Assembly: GCA_030770425.1 (NCBI GenBank)
Contig: JASJFT010000333.1
Span: 1-33,567 of the forward strand
Length of the DNA: 33,567 nt
Origin: Darksidea phi
Taxonomy: Eukaryota > Ascomycota > Dothideomycetes > Pleosporales > Lentitheciaceae
Direction: 5' to 3'
Shown here: one piece after another, positions 24,499-33,567 of the stretch
Layout: the number at the start of each line of letters is the position of its first letter
Numbering within the stretch: the first letter of the stretch is position 1
Program-made: the position numbers and the translations under genes
Notes under the pieces: generated by a model
The model's database searches: none
Told to the model about the DNA's origin: nothing
Seen by the model: the letters and a program-made list of their open reading frames with translations, nothing else

Positions 24499-24647
24499 TA
24501 TTATATAAATATAAGTTTATAATCTATATCTATATACTACTTAAACGTAATAGTAATCTATCTTAACTACTATTATATAAATATAAGTTTATAATCTATT
24601 TATTTATCTATCTATTTACTTTCTCTTTTATTATTATATAAATATAA
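24499..24647 (+). repeat. Short direct repeats, two 29-bp copies and one partial
   Basis: The copies at 24499-24527 and 24571-24599 are identical over 29 bases, beginning TATTATATAAATATAAG. A third, partial copy starts at 24632. Spacing is 72 and 61 bases. No function is apparent. Confidence 0.75.
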
Positions 24648-24702
24648 AAGTAATACTAACTAATTAAACTATAGTATTAAAATAAGCTACCTAACTTCTA
24701 TC

Positions 24703-24736
24703 TATAGAGAATAAGAAAGAATACTTATTCTCTATA
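24703..24736. repeat. Perfect inverted repeat, 13-bp arms, 8-base loop
   Basis: The arms are TATAGAGAATAAG (24703-24715) and CTTATTCTCTATA (24724-24736). It could form a hairpin. There is no adjacent gene to which a terminator role could be attached. Confidence 0.7.
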
Positions 24737-25448
24737 TAGGAATAAGAATTCCTACTACTATTATTATATATAAAAGGAAAAAGACTAATAATAAGAAGGG
24801 ATAATACTCTATATAATAAATACTTCTATAATATAAATATCTTAGTAGTAATACTAAAGTATAAGGTTAATTCTTAGTACTAGACTAATAGAATTAATCT
24901 TAATAATATTAATATTAAATTAAAAGAAGATATTATCTAGCTTAACTCGTATACTAGATACGTACTTATTAAACTATATATATTAAGTAAAGTAAAAGAA
25001 ATCTTTATATAAAGCTTTTTAGAAGACTTTTAAAACTAGATTATTAGTTATTAGAACTATACTAATTATATATTTAAAAGAGAGCTTAAGCTTATTCTTA
25101 AGAAATAGGATATTTATCTTATCTTAAATTCTAAGATTACTTAGTTATAGAAGTTATATAATATCGTATATTAAAACTTTAGTATTAAGAGTTCTAGATT
25201 AATATCTTTAAGACTTATAGTTTATAATATATATAATAATATAAAGAGAGAATTAAATTTTAAGAAGAATAAGAAGAATATTTAATAAAATCCTTCTTCT
25301 TCTTCTCCTTTTCTTTAGAATATCTAGTAGGGTTCTTAACCTTTAAGGTATATACCTAAGCCTTTATATAATACTATCTTACTATAGTAGAGAGTAACGT
25401 CTACTTATCTATTATATAAATTCTCTTCTTTTATATAAAGAGCTTTAG

Positions 25449-25453
25449 TTCCT
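25449..25453. repeat. Target-site duplication TTCCT, left copy, element A2
   Basis: TTCCT directly precedes the A2 5' LTR and recurs directly after its 3' LTR at 33393-33397. It has fewer A/T than its surroundings, so it is a more convincing match than the other two duplications. Confidence 0.88.
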
Positions 25454-25721
25454 TATTATAACCTATTCCCTAAGTAATCTAGTTATTTTACTTATTTCCT
25501 ATTTCGGTTAGTAGATTAGGTAATCCCGAGGATTAGCCTAATAGTTAGTTAGTTTATTTAGCGTACTAAGCCCTATTTAGGTATAAGAACCCTCTATTCT
25601 TATACCCTTATAGTACTATCTTAGAATAGCTTTAATATACCGATTCTACTATTAGTTAATTAGAAGGCTACCTTAACTATTATAACTCCTAGTTAATTAT
25701 ACTTAGTTCTAGAGTCTTATA
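25454..25721 (+). repeat. A2 5' LTR, 268 bp
   Basis: It begins TATTATAACC and ends CTTATA. Aligned to the 3' LTR without gaps it shows about 15 differences, all C/T or G/A. Three of these form paired changes where this copy has TA and the other has CG (25459-25460, 25464-25465, 25614-25615). Confidence 0.94.
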
Positions 25722-26122
25722 TTATTCTAAGATCTCTAACTTTTAACTAGAGACGGTAGCTAAATATTAACCTCTCTAAAATCCCTAGAGGTCTATAGTA
25801 CTTAGGGTAGATAGTATATAGTACTTCCTTAAGTAAGTCTTAAAACCGACTACTTTAAGCCCCGATATTACTAGAGCGCCTAGTACCTCTCTTAGAGAGA
25901 AGGAACCTATAAAAGTATTATATAGGATTAGACCTATATTCTAAACTCTATAACTAACTTATCTTTATATAATTAACTAAATTACTAAATTAGTATAATA
26001 ATAAGATAGTAGACTCCCTAGGTTAAGTAGACCCTTCGAAGCTACCTTCCTATAAGACCTCCCTATAGAAGAAAGATAAAAAAAAGAAAAAGACTCTAAG
26101 CTAAGCCCTAAGTAGGGTAAAA
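25722..26122 (+). other. 5' leader of element A2
   Basis: About 400 bp of untranslated sequence between LTR and ORF1, colinear with A1 6735-7135. The primer-binding site should begin at 25722; the sequence there (TTATTCTAAGATC) does not show a recognisable tRNA match after RIP. No gene is seen. Confidence 0.7.
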
Positions 26123-28360
26123 AGTATACGAGCTTAGACTAGATTTTAGAGCTAGGCTAGAAGTAAGATACTCTCCTCTAAAGAGAAAGTATACTAGTAA
26201 AAGCTAACTAAGACCTATAAACTAATCTTCTTAGAGGTATTTATTAATAAAGATATATATATTAACCCCTAGATTCTTAAAACTATTTTCCCCCCTTAAG
26301 AGAAGAGTATAAGTAAAGATAGCTTTAAAGAGAAGATTAATAAGTATACTAAGAGGGTTAAATTACTTAAAGAAGAAAATAGACCCCGAATCCTCTACCT
26401 AATAAATACGAAAGGATAGAAAGAACTTCTAGACTATAATATAGTCTAGAATATACTAGCTATCTAGGAGGGGTCCGACCTAATTACTAATACTCTAATA
26501 GATAATAGTCTCTATCTTATTATAGTTAAAAGGCTAGTATATACTATAGAAGTAGGTATAGTTAGTAAGAATATCTTTATAAATACTATAGTCGATAAAT
26601 TTAACTAATTAATTAAGAAAAGGGATAACTATAAAAGATAAGTTAAAAAGTTATAAGAAGAGTTTTAATAAGTCTAAAGAACCGTAAGTAGGTAATAGAG
26701 TTTAGAGAAAGATCTTAAATAGTCCTTCTCTATAACTATTTATATAAAGGTTAGACTCGTAGTTCTCTCTTAGTATAATTCTAAGTCTACTTTTAAGACT
26801 CTACTATTATAGTATAATCCTAATAGTAGATAAGATATAGAAGAGATAAGACTCTCCCCTATAATAATATAACTAAATAGTCTAAATATCGGCCTCTAAA
26901 GGACCTCTCTTATCTATTATATTCTACTTTAAACCCCTAGGCTCCTAGAAAGATTCTAGTAGGATTTAATCTAGTATCTAATCTTTTAGTTAAGCTTCTT
27001 ACGAAAAGAGCTAACTACTAAACTAATTATATTTCTAGATCTAATATAGACTTCTCTATCTAATAAGAACTATTATAAGTATCTATTAGATTTAGATATA
27101 CTACCCTTTATTATAGAGAAAATAGAAAATACTTCTACTTTCTACTTTAGTATTTTTTCTATAAGATCTTTATTAGCCTTACTAGGGTTTATAACTATTA
27201 CCTTAGATAACGAAATATAGATCCTTATTTAGAAGGAGAATATTATAGAAAATTACTAAAGTAAATTCTTATAAATTTCTAACTCCCGGAAGACTATATT
27301 CTATCCCGACCCTATTTTATTTAAAAATAATAGAGAGTTTAAGTTAAAGAACTAGCTCTATAATATAGAATAGAAGTTTATTATTAATAAGGACTAGTAC
27401 GTATAAGAAACCTCTTAATAAATAACTAAAATCTATTAAGCTTATATTATATCCCGACTAGTAGGCCTAGTAAAAGACTATATTTAGATATAGTTAAATT
27501 CTAGAAAAGAAGAAGTAGACTTTATATCCGATATAGACCTATTAGAATATATTAAGAAATATTATAAAGATTCTTATATAAGAAAGAAGGTAAAAGTAAA
27601 ATTCTATTAACTATATATAAACGTATTTAGTAAAGTTAGTAACTTTATTAAGGATTTTAAGTATCTAGTAATAGAGACCTATCTATCTTACTACTAGTAG
27701 AACGAAGAATTTATAAATAAGCTTTACTTCGACCTAAAAAATAAGATAGATCTATTTAATAATAGTAATTCTATTTTTAGTAAGTTCTATAAATATATAA
27801 CTTTAGCTAATAGGGTATTACTTAAGAATAACTAGTACTAAAAGATCTAGCTTATCTAAAGTAACTAATTAGTTATCTTTAAGAGGAAGTAACTAACTAT
27901 AAGTAGGCCCTTTTTTAATAAGTTAAAAAAGAAGTCTATTTATTTTAAAGATATATTTAAGCTCTATAACTACTCTTTTAAGAAGTATAAAAAGTAAGAC
28001 TACTACTTTAATTATAGGAAAAGAAATAAGTAGTAAAACTACTCCGACTACGTCGTATATAAAGTAATATAGAATATTATAAAAGTAAAAGTTAATACTA
28101 TCTTTTCTAATAATTTTAAGAAAGGAGCTTATTTAGACTCTCTATATAAAGAGGAAAGTAGCTTAGAGTACGACTCTAATACCTCCTCTATAGTATTAAA
28201 AAATAAAAGCTACTAAAGGAGAGTTCCTCTCTAGTAGCCTATATAGAAGTAATTAAACCCCTTAATTATTAATAGCTTATTAAGATACCGTAGCTCGTTA
28301 ATTTAAAATTATTTATACTCTCTATTTAACTTATAGTAAATAGCCTAGCTATATAACTAA
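26123..28360 (+). pseudogene. A2 ORF1/gag, inactivated by RIP
   Basis: A long first ORF of about 730 codons. The N-terminal third (to about 27190) matches A3 and has no recognised domain. A gag-like domain follows (about 27300-27850) and then a basic zinc-knuckle-like patch at 27992-28055, where Tyr-x-x-Tyr stands for a former Cys-x-x-Cys; the His and last Cys do not fit a perfect CCHC. Gag motifs and the patch share one frame. Pol is in the -1 frame relative to it (374 bases from the patch codon at 27998 to the protease codon at 28372), as in A1. The start is uncertain: an ATA at 26126 looks like a former ATG, but A1 has ACG there. The end is also approximate. Confidence 0.78.
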
Positions 28361-31300
28361 GAGGATTAGTAGATAGTAGTACTAGTATATACCTATTAGT
28401 CTACTCTAAATATTTAAAGGTAGTAAAGAAAAAGCTAAAGTCCGTCTTCTATTAACTAAAGAAACTAATCCCCCTTAATAGATTTAATAGGAAATATAGT
28501 TATTTAGTCGATATAGCTATCTAAGCTAATCTATTAATCTAGAAAAAAAAAATATTTATCTAGTTTCTCTTCTATAAGCTTAGGTATTATAATATAATAT
28601 TTAAAAGAAAATTCTTTAAGTAAATCTAATTCTTAATTAACTATTATAACCGGACTTTATACTAGTTAAATAATATTCTAAAGTAGATAAAATATAATCT
28701 AACTACTATAAAGAAGCTAGACCTAAAGCTAGAGTTAGAATACTAGAACGATACTTTATATTATAATAATTTAATTAATTAGTAAATTAAAGTATAGAAG
28801 AAGGTCCGTTTACTTAGAAAGAATTTAATACTTAGTTTAGAAATCTCTATTAAAGCCTTTATAATCCTCTAAAAGGAGGTCTATAAGCCTACTAAAGTCC
28901 TACTATAAGTAATAGAGGACTAGTAAGCTACTTCTAAGGAAATATAAAGAAATACGAATAGTAATACTAATAGTAGTTTAAGAAATACTAAATCTAAGAA
29001 AAACTAATAAGATTACTAAAAAAATAATAGAAAGAAAAAGAAAGCTATATCTATCCCTAATAATCTACTAGAGTAGACTATTAATAATAAGTTTAATATA
29101 TATTTTCTTAAGTCTTCTAATATATAGAAGCTTATAAATAAAGAAGAAGTTATACTAAAAGCTATTAGTCTATATAAAGTTAACTTATTAATTAAAAATA
29201 GATAGTCGAAAGACTTAGTAGAAGACTTAGTAGAATAGAACGTATAAGATATAATAATAGAAAAGCTCTCTTATAAAGGTTATATAGGAGTTACCCTAGA
29301 CTACTTCTTTAAGGTTAACTTAGATAAGCTACCTCTTAGAAGAAAGAATATTAACTATAAAATTATCCTTAAGAATAATATAAATAAGTTTAATATAAGT
29401 CTATTTTATAATATATCTCTTAAATATCTAAAGCTACTAAAAGTTTATTTAGAAGAGTACCTAAAAAAGGGCTTTATTATAACTAGTAACGCTAACTTCG
29501 CCTTATCTATTCTATTTACTAAGAAGTTAGAAGGGAGGTAGAAATTCTATATTAACTATTAGAAAATTAATATAGTTATAAAGAAAGACGTTACTACTAT
29601 TCTTTTAATTAAAGAGATACTAATATAACTCTTTAAGGTAAAGATTTTTATTAAGCTAGACGTATATTAAGTCTTCTATTATATTAAACTAAACCCTAAT
29701 ATAGAAGACCTTATAACTTTTAAGATATAATATAAGAATTATAAATATTATATTCTATTTTTTAGACTATATAATAGACTAGTAACTTTTTAATACTATA
29801 TTAATTAAGTACTTAAGAATAAAATTAATAAAATCTATATTACCTATATAGATAATATTTTAATCTACTTAGAAGACCTTCTTAAGTATAAGAAATATAT
29901 AAGTAAAATCCTAAATAAGCTTAGAAAGACTAGACTATAGGTCGATATTAAAAAGAGTAAGTTTATAGTTACTAAGGTAAAATTTTTAAGTTTTATTATT
30001 AGTATTAAAGGGATCCGTATAGACCCTAATAAGATAGTAGCTATTAAAAACTAGAAGAAATCTATAATTCTAAAAGAGTTATAAGCTTATTTAGACTTCT
30101 ATAACTATTATTATAAGTAGCTAAAAGACTATAATCGTATAGTCTATCTACTTATCTAATTACTATAAAAGAGAAAATTCTATACCTTCGGGCCTAAAAA
30201 GCGAGCTATATTTAAGAAAAGTAAGATATTATTATATTTAGATATTATTATAAGATATTACTTACCCTACTATAGAACTTATATAGAAACTAATATAAGT
30301 AATAGTATTCTAGTAGATACCTTTATATAGCTTTAAGATAATAGAATTTAGTAATCTATAGTCTACTTTATAAAGATAATAAAGTTTATAAAAATAAACT
30401 ATAAGATTTATAATAAAGAGATACTTATAGTTATAAGGGGTTTAAACGAATAGAGAACTTAGCTTATAAAGTTATAACTAAATAAACTCTTCTAAGTTAT
30501 TACTAATTACTAGATACTAGAGTACTTTTTAATTAAGCGCGAACTAACCCCGTAATAGGCTTACTAGGTCGAGAAGCTTATAGACTACTACTATATTATT
30601 TATTATTATTTTAGAACTACTAATATTATTATAGATACCCTCTCTTAAAAATAGAAGAAGTTAAAAATTTAAAAGAAAAAAGATAAAGCTACTAGAACTC
30701 GTATCTTTATTCTCTCTAGATAGACCTCTACTATAATAACTATCTTAATAGCTACTACTAATATCTAGGATTCTAAGTATAAAATTAAAGTTTACTCTTA
30801 CTTACTTCTTAATTATATATTTTATAAAAATTATATATATACTATACTTAAACTAGAGTAAAAGTTAGTCTATTAAGAATATAAGTACCTATTCTTAACC
30901 CTATCTAGACTCTTCCTTTAAAAAGAGAAGTTAGTAGTACCTAAAGTAGGATTTTTTAAGATCTATTTTATCTAGGTAGTATATACTACGTAGATTACTA
31001 CTTATCTAGATATAAAGAAAACTATTAGACTCCTAAAAGATCTATACTACTAGAGTATAATAAATAAGAATATAAAATATTATATAAGAAACTATAAGTA
31101 ATACTAATAGAGTTATAAGTCTTAAAATAAGATCTTAGATCTTCTTAAACTACTTTCTATACCTAAGAAGGTATAGGAAGACGTCTTTATAGACTTTAAA
31201 AGCTTTCTAAAGGATTATAAGGGATATAATAATATATTTATAATAATATATAGATTATTAAAATATACTTTCTTATTACTCTATTTTAAGACTACTACTA

Positions 31301-32388
31301 CTAAAGATATAGCTACTCTCTACTATATATATATATAGTAAGTCTTTAGTCTCCTATATACTATAGTCTTAGATTAAGGCCTATAGTTTATATTAGACTT
31401 TATAAAAGAATTATATAGGCTTATAAAAATTAGCTAGTTATTATCTATAGTCTACTACTTATAGACTAATAATAATATAGAAGTTTTTAATTAATAGTTA
31501 GACTAATAATTATATTCTTTTATAAACTTCTATTAGAATAACTAGTCCGACCTCCTATCTAGTATAAACTAGATTTAGATAATTCTTTTATACGATATAA
31601 TAGAATTTTTCTTATTTAAGATTAAATTCGACTATAAGACTTATTACTACTAGAACTAGTAAGAATATATCTATAAACTCTTTAAATTATTAGATAATAT
31701 AACTATATAGATAGTCTAAGAGTTTATAAAAATCTAAGCTAATATAGTCTAATAGGTTCGCGACTATATCTAAGCTAATATTATAGTAGCTTAAAAAGTC
31801 TAGAGCTAATAAGCTAATAAAAAATACTATCCCCTAGATTTTAATATAGGAGATTAAGTCTATATTATATCTAAGGGATTTACTACTTTAAGACTAAGTC
31901 TAAAATTAGACTAATAAATATATAGACCTTATCTTATTATTAGTTAAAAGTATAGCTTTTATATAGTTTAGTTACCCTCTTATATAAAGATATATAATAT
32001 TTTTTATATAAATAGATTACGTAAAGCTATATAAGATCTATTATCTAGTTAAGTACTCTCTAAGGAACTAGCTATAGAAGTAAATAGGTATTCTAAGTAG
32101 CTAGTAGTCTATATTCTTAATAGCTAGATTATTTATAGTAAGCTCTACTATTAAATAGAATAGATAGACTACGACCCGGATCTAATCTATTATCTAGTAA
32201 GTAATTTTATAAATATAGTCTAAAAAGTAAAAGAGTTCTATAATAAGTACTCTAATAAGCTAGACCTATCTAAACGACTAGTCTAGTAGCTAGAAGCTAC
32301 GTTATAAGATAAGTTTCTTAGCCTCTAGTTAGAAGACGAGGTACTAATTAAGATAAAAATCTAGAAAAATTACTAATATTAAGTATAG
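28261..32388 (+). pseudogene. A2 pol (protease, RT, RNase H, integrase, chromodomain), inactivated by RIP
   Basis: All domains lie in one frame. The protease box is at 28372-28386, reading Asp-Ser-Ser-Thr-Ser where Asp-Ser-Gly-Ala-Ser is expected; each change is a T|G to T|A at a codon junction. RT has a Lys-Leu-Asp-Val-Tyr block near 29650 and YxDD at 29845-29856 (Tyr-Ile-Asp-Asn). RNase H covers about 30270-30540. The integrase zinc region is near 31040-31110, with Cys codons at 31093 and 31102 now Tyr. Catalytic Asp 31192, Asp 31372 and Glu 31480 survive with D,D-35-E spacing. The chromodomain (about 32100-32300) has the fungal-type segment Asp-Tyr-Asp-Pro-Asp and a Ser-Asn-Phe block. TAA/TAG codons replace Gln and Trp. 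This is a typical chromovirus pol order. Confidence 0.92.
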
Positions 32389-32402
32389 GCCTCTACCCTC
32401 TA

Positions 32403-32702
32403 TAGTCTACTAAAATAGGTAGTATAATATCTAGAGCTTAGGGTAATTACCCCTAGACTTAGAGTACCTTTCTTTTATAACCTACTAAAATAGGTAGCGT
32501 ATAGTCTAGAGCTTATAGTAATTACCTCTAAGCTTAGAGTATCTCTTCTTTATAGTTTACTAAAATAGGTAGTATAATATCTAGAGTCTATAGTAACTAC
32601 TTCTAAACTTAGGATACCTCTCCTTTATAGTCTACTAAAACGGGTAGTATAATATCTAAAGTCTATAGTAACTACCTCTAAGCTTAGAGTACCTCTCTAT
32701 AG
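32403..32702 (+). repeat. 75-bp tandem repeat, four units, in A2
   Basis: The landmark CTACTAAAA (TTACTAAAA in the third unit) starts at 32407, 32482, 32557 and 32632, spaced exactly 75 bp. The first unit contains the perfect palindrome GGGTAATTACCC (32441-32452). Differences between units are mostly transitions, including TAGCG against TAGTA. A1 has three units. Confidence 0.92.
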
Positions 32703-33111
32703 TCTTACTTTACTATAGATAGAGATATAGAAGAAGTAAGTCTTATTCTTTAGTAGGACTATATATATATAACTTCTAGATAATATAAAAAACTAAGTTA
32801 CTAGTATCCTCTTATATATTCTACGACGCCCTTTAGATATACTAAGCGTATTATATAGTATATATATTAGAAAAATATTTTTTAGATAATAATTTATATA
32901 GTAAAATAAGTAGATATACGTAGGGCTATATAATATTAATATACTCTAAGGATAATCTAGAGGGTATTAGTTAAATTATTTTTCGAGTAGGGAGTAATAG
33001 ATATAGGTATCTATCTACCTCCTCTATTCTTCTTCTCTCTCCTCTCTCCCCCTAAAAGTATTTTTTCTTAATTATTCGTTTACTAGGTCCTTAAGGATAA
33101 GGCCTTAGTCT

Positions 33112-33124
33112 AGAAAAGAGATAA
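33112..33124 (+). other. Polypurine tract of A2
   Basis: AGAAAAGAGATAA directly abuts the 3' LTR, the expected site for priming plus-strand DNA in an LTR element. The role is inferred from position and composition. Confidence 0.65.
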
Positions 33125-33392
33125 TATTACGACCCGTTTCTTAAGTAACCTAGTTATTTTACTTATTTTCTATTTCGGTTAGTAGATTAGATAATCCCGA
33201 GGATTAGCCTAATAGTTAGTTAGTTTATTTAGCGTACTAAGCCCTATTTAGGTATAAGAACCCTCTATTCTTATACCCTTATAGCGCTATCTTAGGATAG
33301 CTTTAATATACCGATTCTACTATTAGTTAATTAGAAGGCTACCTTAGCTATTATAACTCCTAGTTAATTATACTTAGTCCTAGGGTCTTATA
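33125..33392 (+). repeat. A2 3' LTR, 268 bp
   Basis: It begins TATTACGACC and ends CTTATA, the same length as the 5' LTR. It keeps CG at three places where the 5' LTR has TA (33130-33131, 33135-33136, 33285-33286). It is followed directly by the TTCCT target copy. Confidence 0.94.
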
Positions 33393-33567
33393 TTCCTCTA
33401 CTAATTATATAGCTATTCTACTAATTAGTTTTAATATTAGTATATAATCTATATAAACTTTTACTAATCTAAGAATATACTAATATATCTCTTCTATCTA
33501 AAAAGCTTATCTAATTCTAAAAGATATAGAGAAAGACGAATAACTATACTAGTAAACTATATAATAT
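33393..33567. other. Right flank of A2: continuation of the unassigned AT-rich sequence
   Basis: It starts with the TTCCT target copy, and by that duplication it continues the sequence that stops at 25453. It is AT-rich and lacks CA/TG. I recognise no gene or repeat in it. Confidence 0.65.

Larger units (their letters stand above)
23886..25448. other. Unassigned AT-rich sequence left of A2
   Basis: About 1.56 kb with no match to the other families in the window. It contains three short repeats of TATTATATAAATATA, two hairpin-like inverted repeats, a TA run near 24104-24120 and a pyrimidine tract near 25290-25315. CA/TG are absent here too, so it has also undergone RIP and was probably repeated in the genome. 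A long weak reading frame exists at 24746-25453, but the near absence of TGA makes openness uninformative, and I recognise no motif. Confidence 0.6.
32389..33124 (+). other. 3' noncoding region of element A2
   Basis: This is sequence between the chromodomain end and the 3' LTR. It contains the four-unit 75-bp array, about 400 bp of AT-rich sequence and a polypurine tract. The pyrimidine-rich stretch near 33020-33055 is notable but unassigned. No gene is seen. Confidence 0.8.
25454..33392 (+). mobile_element. Element A2: complete Ty3/gypsy chromovirus, family A, 7939 bp
   Basis: Two 268-bp LTRs flanked by TTCCT enclose leader, ORF1/gag, pol with protease, RT, RNase H, integrase and chromodomain, a four-unit 75-bp array and a polypurine tract. 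No segment is missing; only point changes of the RIP type have destroyed it. It is the inverted partner of A1. Its LTRs differ by 15 transitions by my count, with no transversion or indel. It interrupts the unassigned AT-rich sequence that resumes at 33393. Confidence 0.94.

Noticed and set aside
24746..25453. A long reading frame whose only stops are TAA/TAG, continuing across the A2 insertion at 33398, with a Ser-rich stretch near 25290.
   Set aside because: TGA is almost absent in the window, so every frame has only TAA/TAG stops. Their density here is about what AT-rich DNA would give, and I recognise no domain or motif.
25722..25760. Primer-binding sites just inside the LTRs of both families.
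   Set aside because: Position is right, but RIP has altered the bases and I cannot match them to a particular tRNA, so no specific site is called.
32403..32702. Regularly spaced repeats considered as a CRISPR array.
   Set aside because: The 75-bp units are contiguous with no unique spacers, and they lie inside a eukaryotic retrotransposon.
1..33567. tRNA, rRNA or intact host protein-coding genes.
   Set aside because: No conserved tRNA or rRNA blocks were seen, and without CA/TG no ordinary gene with ATG, Cys, His or Gln codons can exist in this stretch.

Overview
The window reads as AT-rich, gene-free heterochromatin from a filamentous ascomycete (Pezizomycotina type). It consists almost entirely of Ty3/gypsy LTR retrotransposons with C-terminal chromodomains (chromoviruses). 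Repeat-induced point mutation (RIP) has run to near completion: reading both strands by eye I found only nine CA/TG dinucleotides in 33.6 kb (TG at 445, 4855, 6506, 19266, 22914; CA at 581, 8044, 15854, 23280). CT, CC and CG dinucleotides remain common. ATG therefore occurs only about four times on the two strands together. No intact gene is present, and I cannot name a genus.

Layout. 1-7403: element A1 (minus strand, cut by the window edge). 7404-7525: first piece of an older A-type copy, A3. 7526-15893: a compound B-family insertion, made of a 5' piece of B1 (LTR plus gag), then B2 starting at 8852, closed by B1's own 3' LTR. 15894-16035: second piece of A3. 16036-22951: element B3, complete with both LTRs. 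22952-23885: third piece of A3. 23886-25453: unassigned AT-rich sequence, interrupted by element A2 (25454-33392, complete, plus strand) and resuming at 33393.

Boundaries rest on LTR ends and 5-bp target-site duplications: TTCCT for A2, TATTA for B3, AATAT for the outer B1 element. A1 and A2 are an inverted pair about 18 kb apart. They are colinear without net length change from the LTR to the chromodomain: in every comparison I made, the A1 and A2 coordinates sum to 32857. They differ in the number of 75-bp repeats near the 3' end (three in A1, four in A2).

Dead coding regions are recognised by motif and spacing, not by openness, because TGA stops are nearly impossible here. Family A has an ORF1/gag and a pol in a different frame (pol -1 relative to gag). 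Family B had one continuous gag-pol frame. Visible in order are the zinc knuckle, protease, reverse transcriptase, RNase H, integrase (D,D-35-E) and chromodomain, with the missense changes RIP predicts (Cys/His to Tyr, Asp to Asn, Gly to Ser/Arg, Gln/Trp to stop). The nest reads as a history: A3 first, then B1 into A3, B2 into B1, B3 into A3, and A1 and A2 as more GC-rich arrivals, all later mutated to silence.
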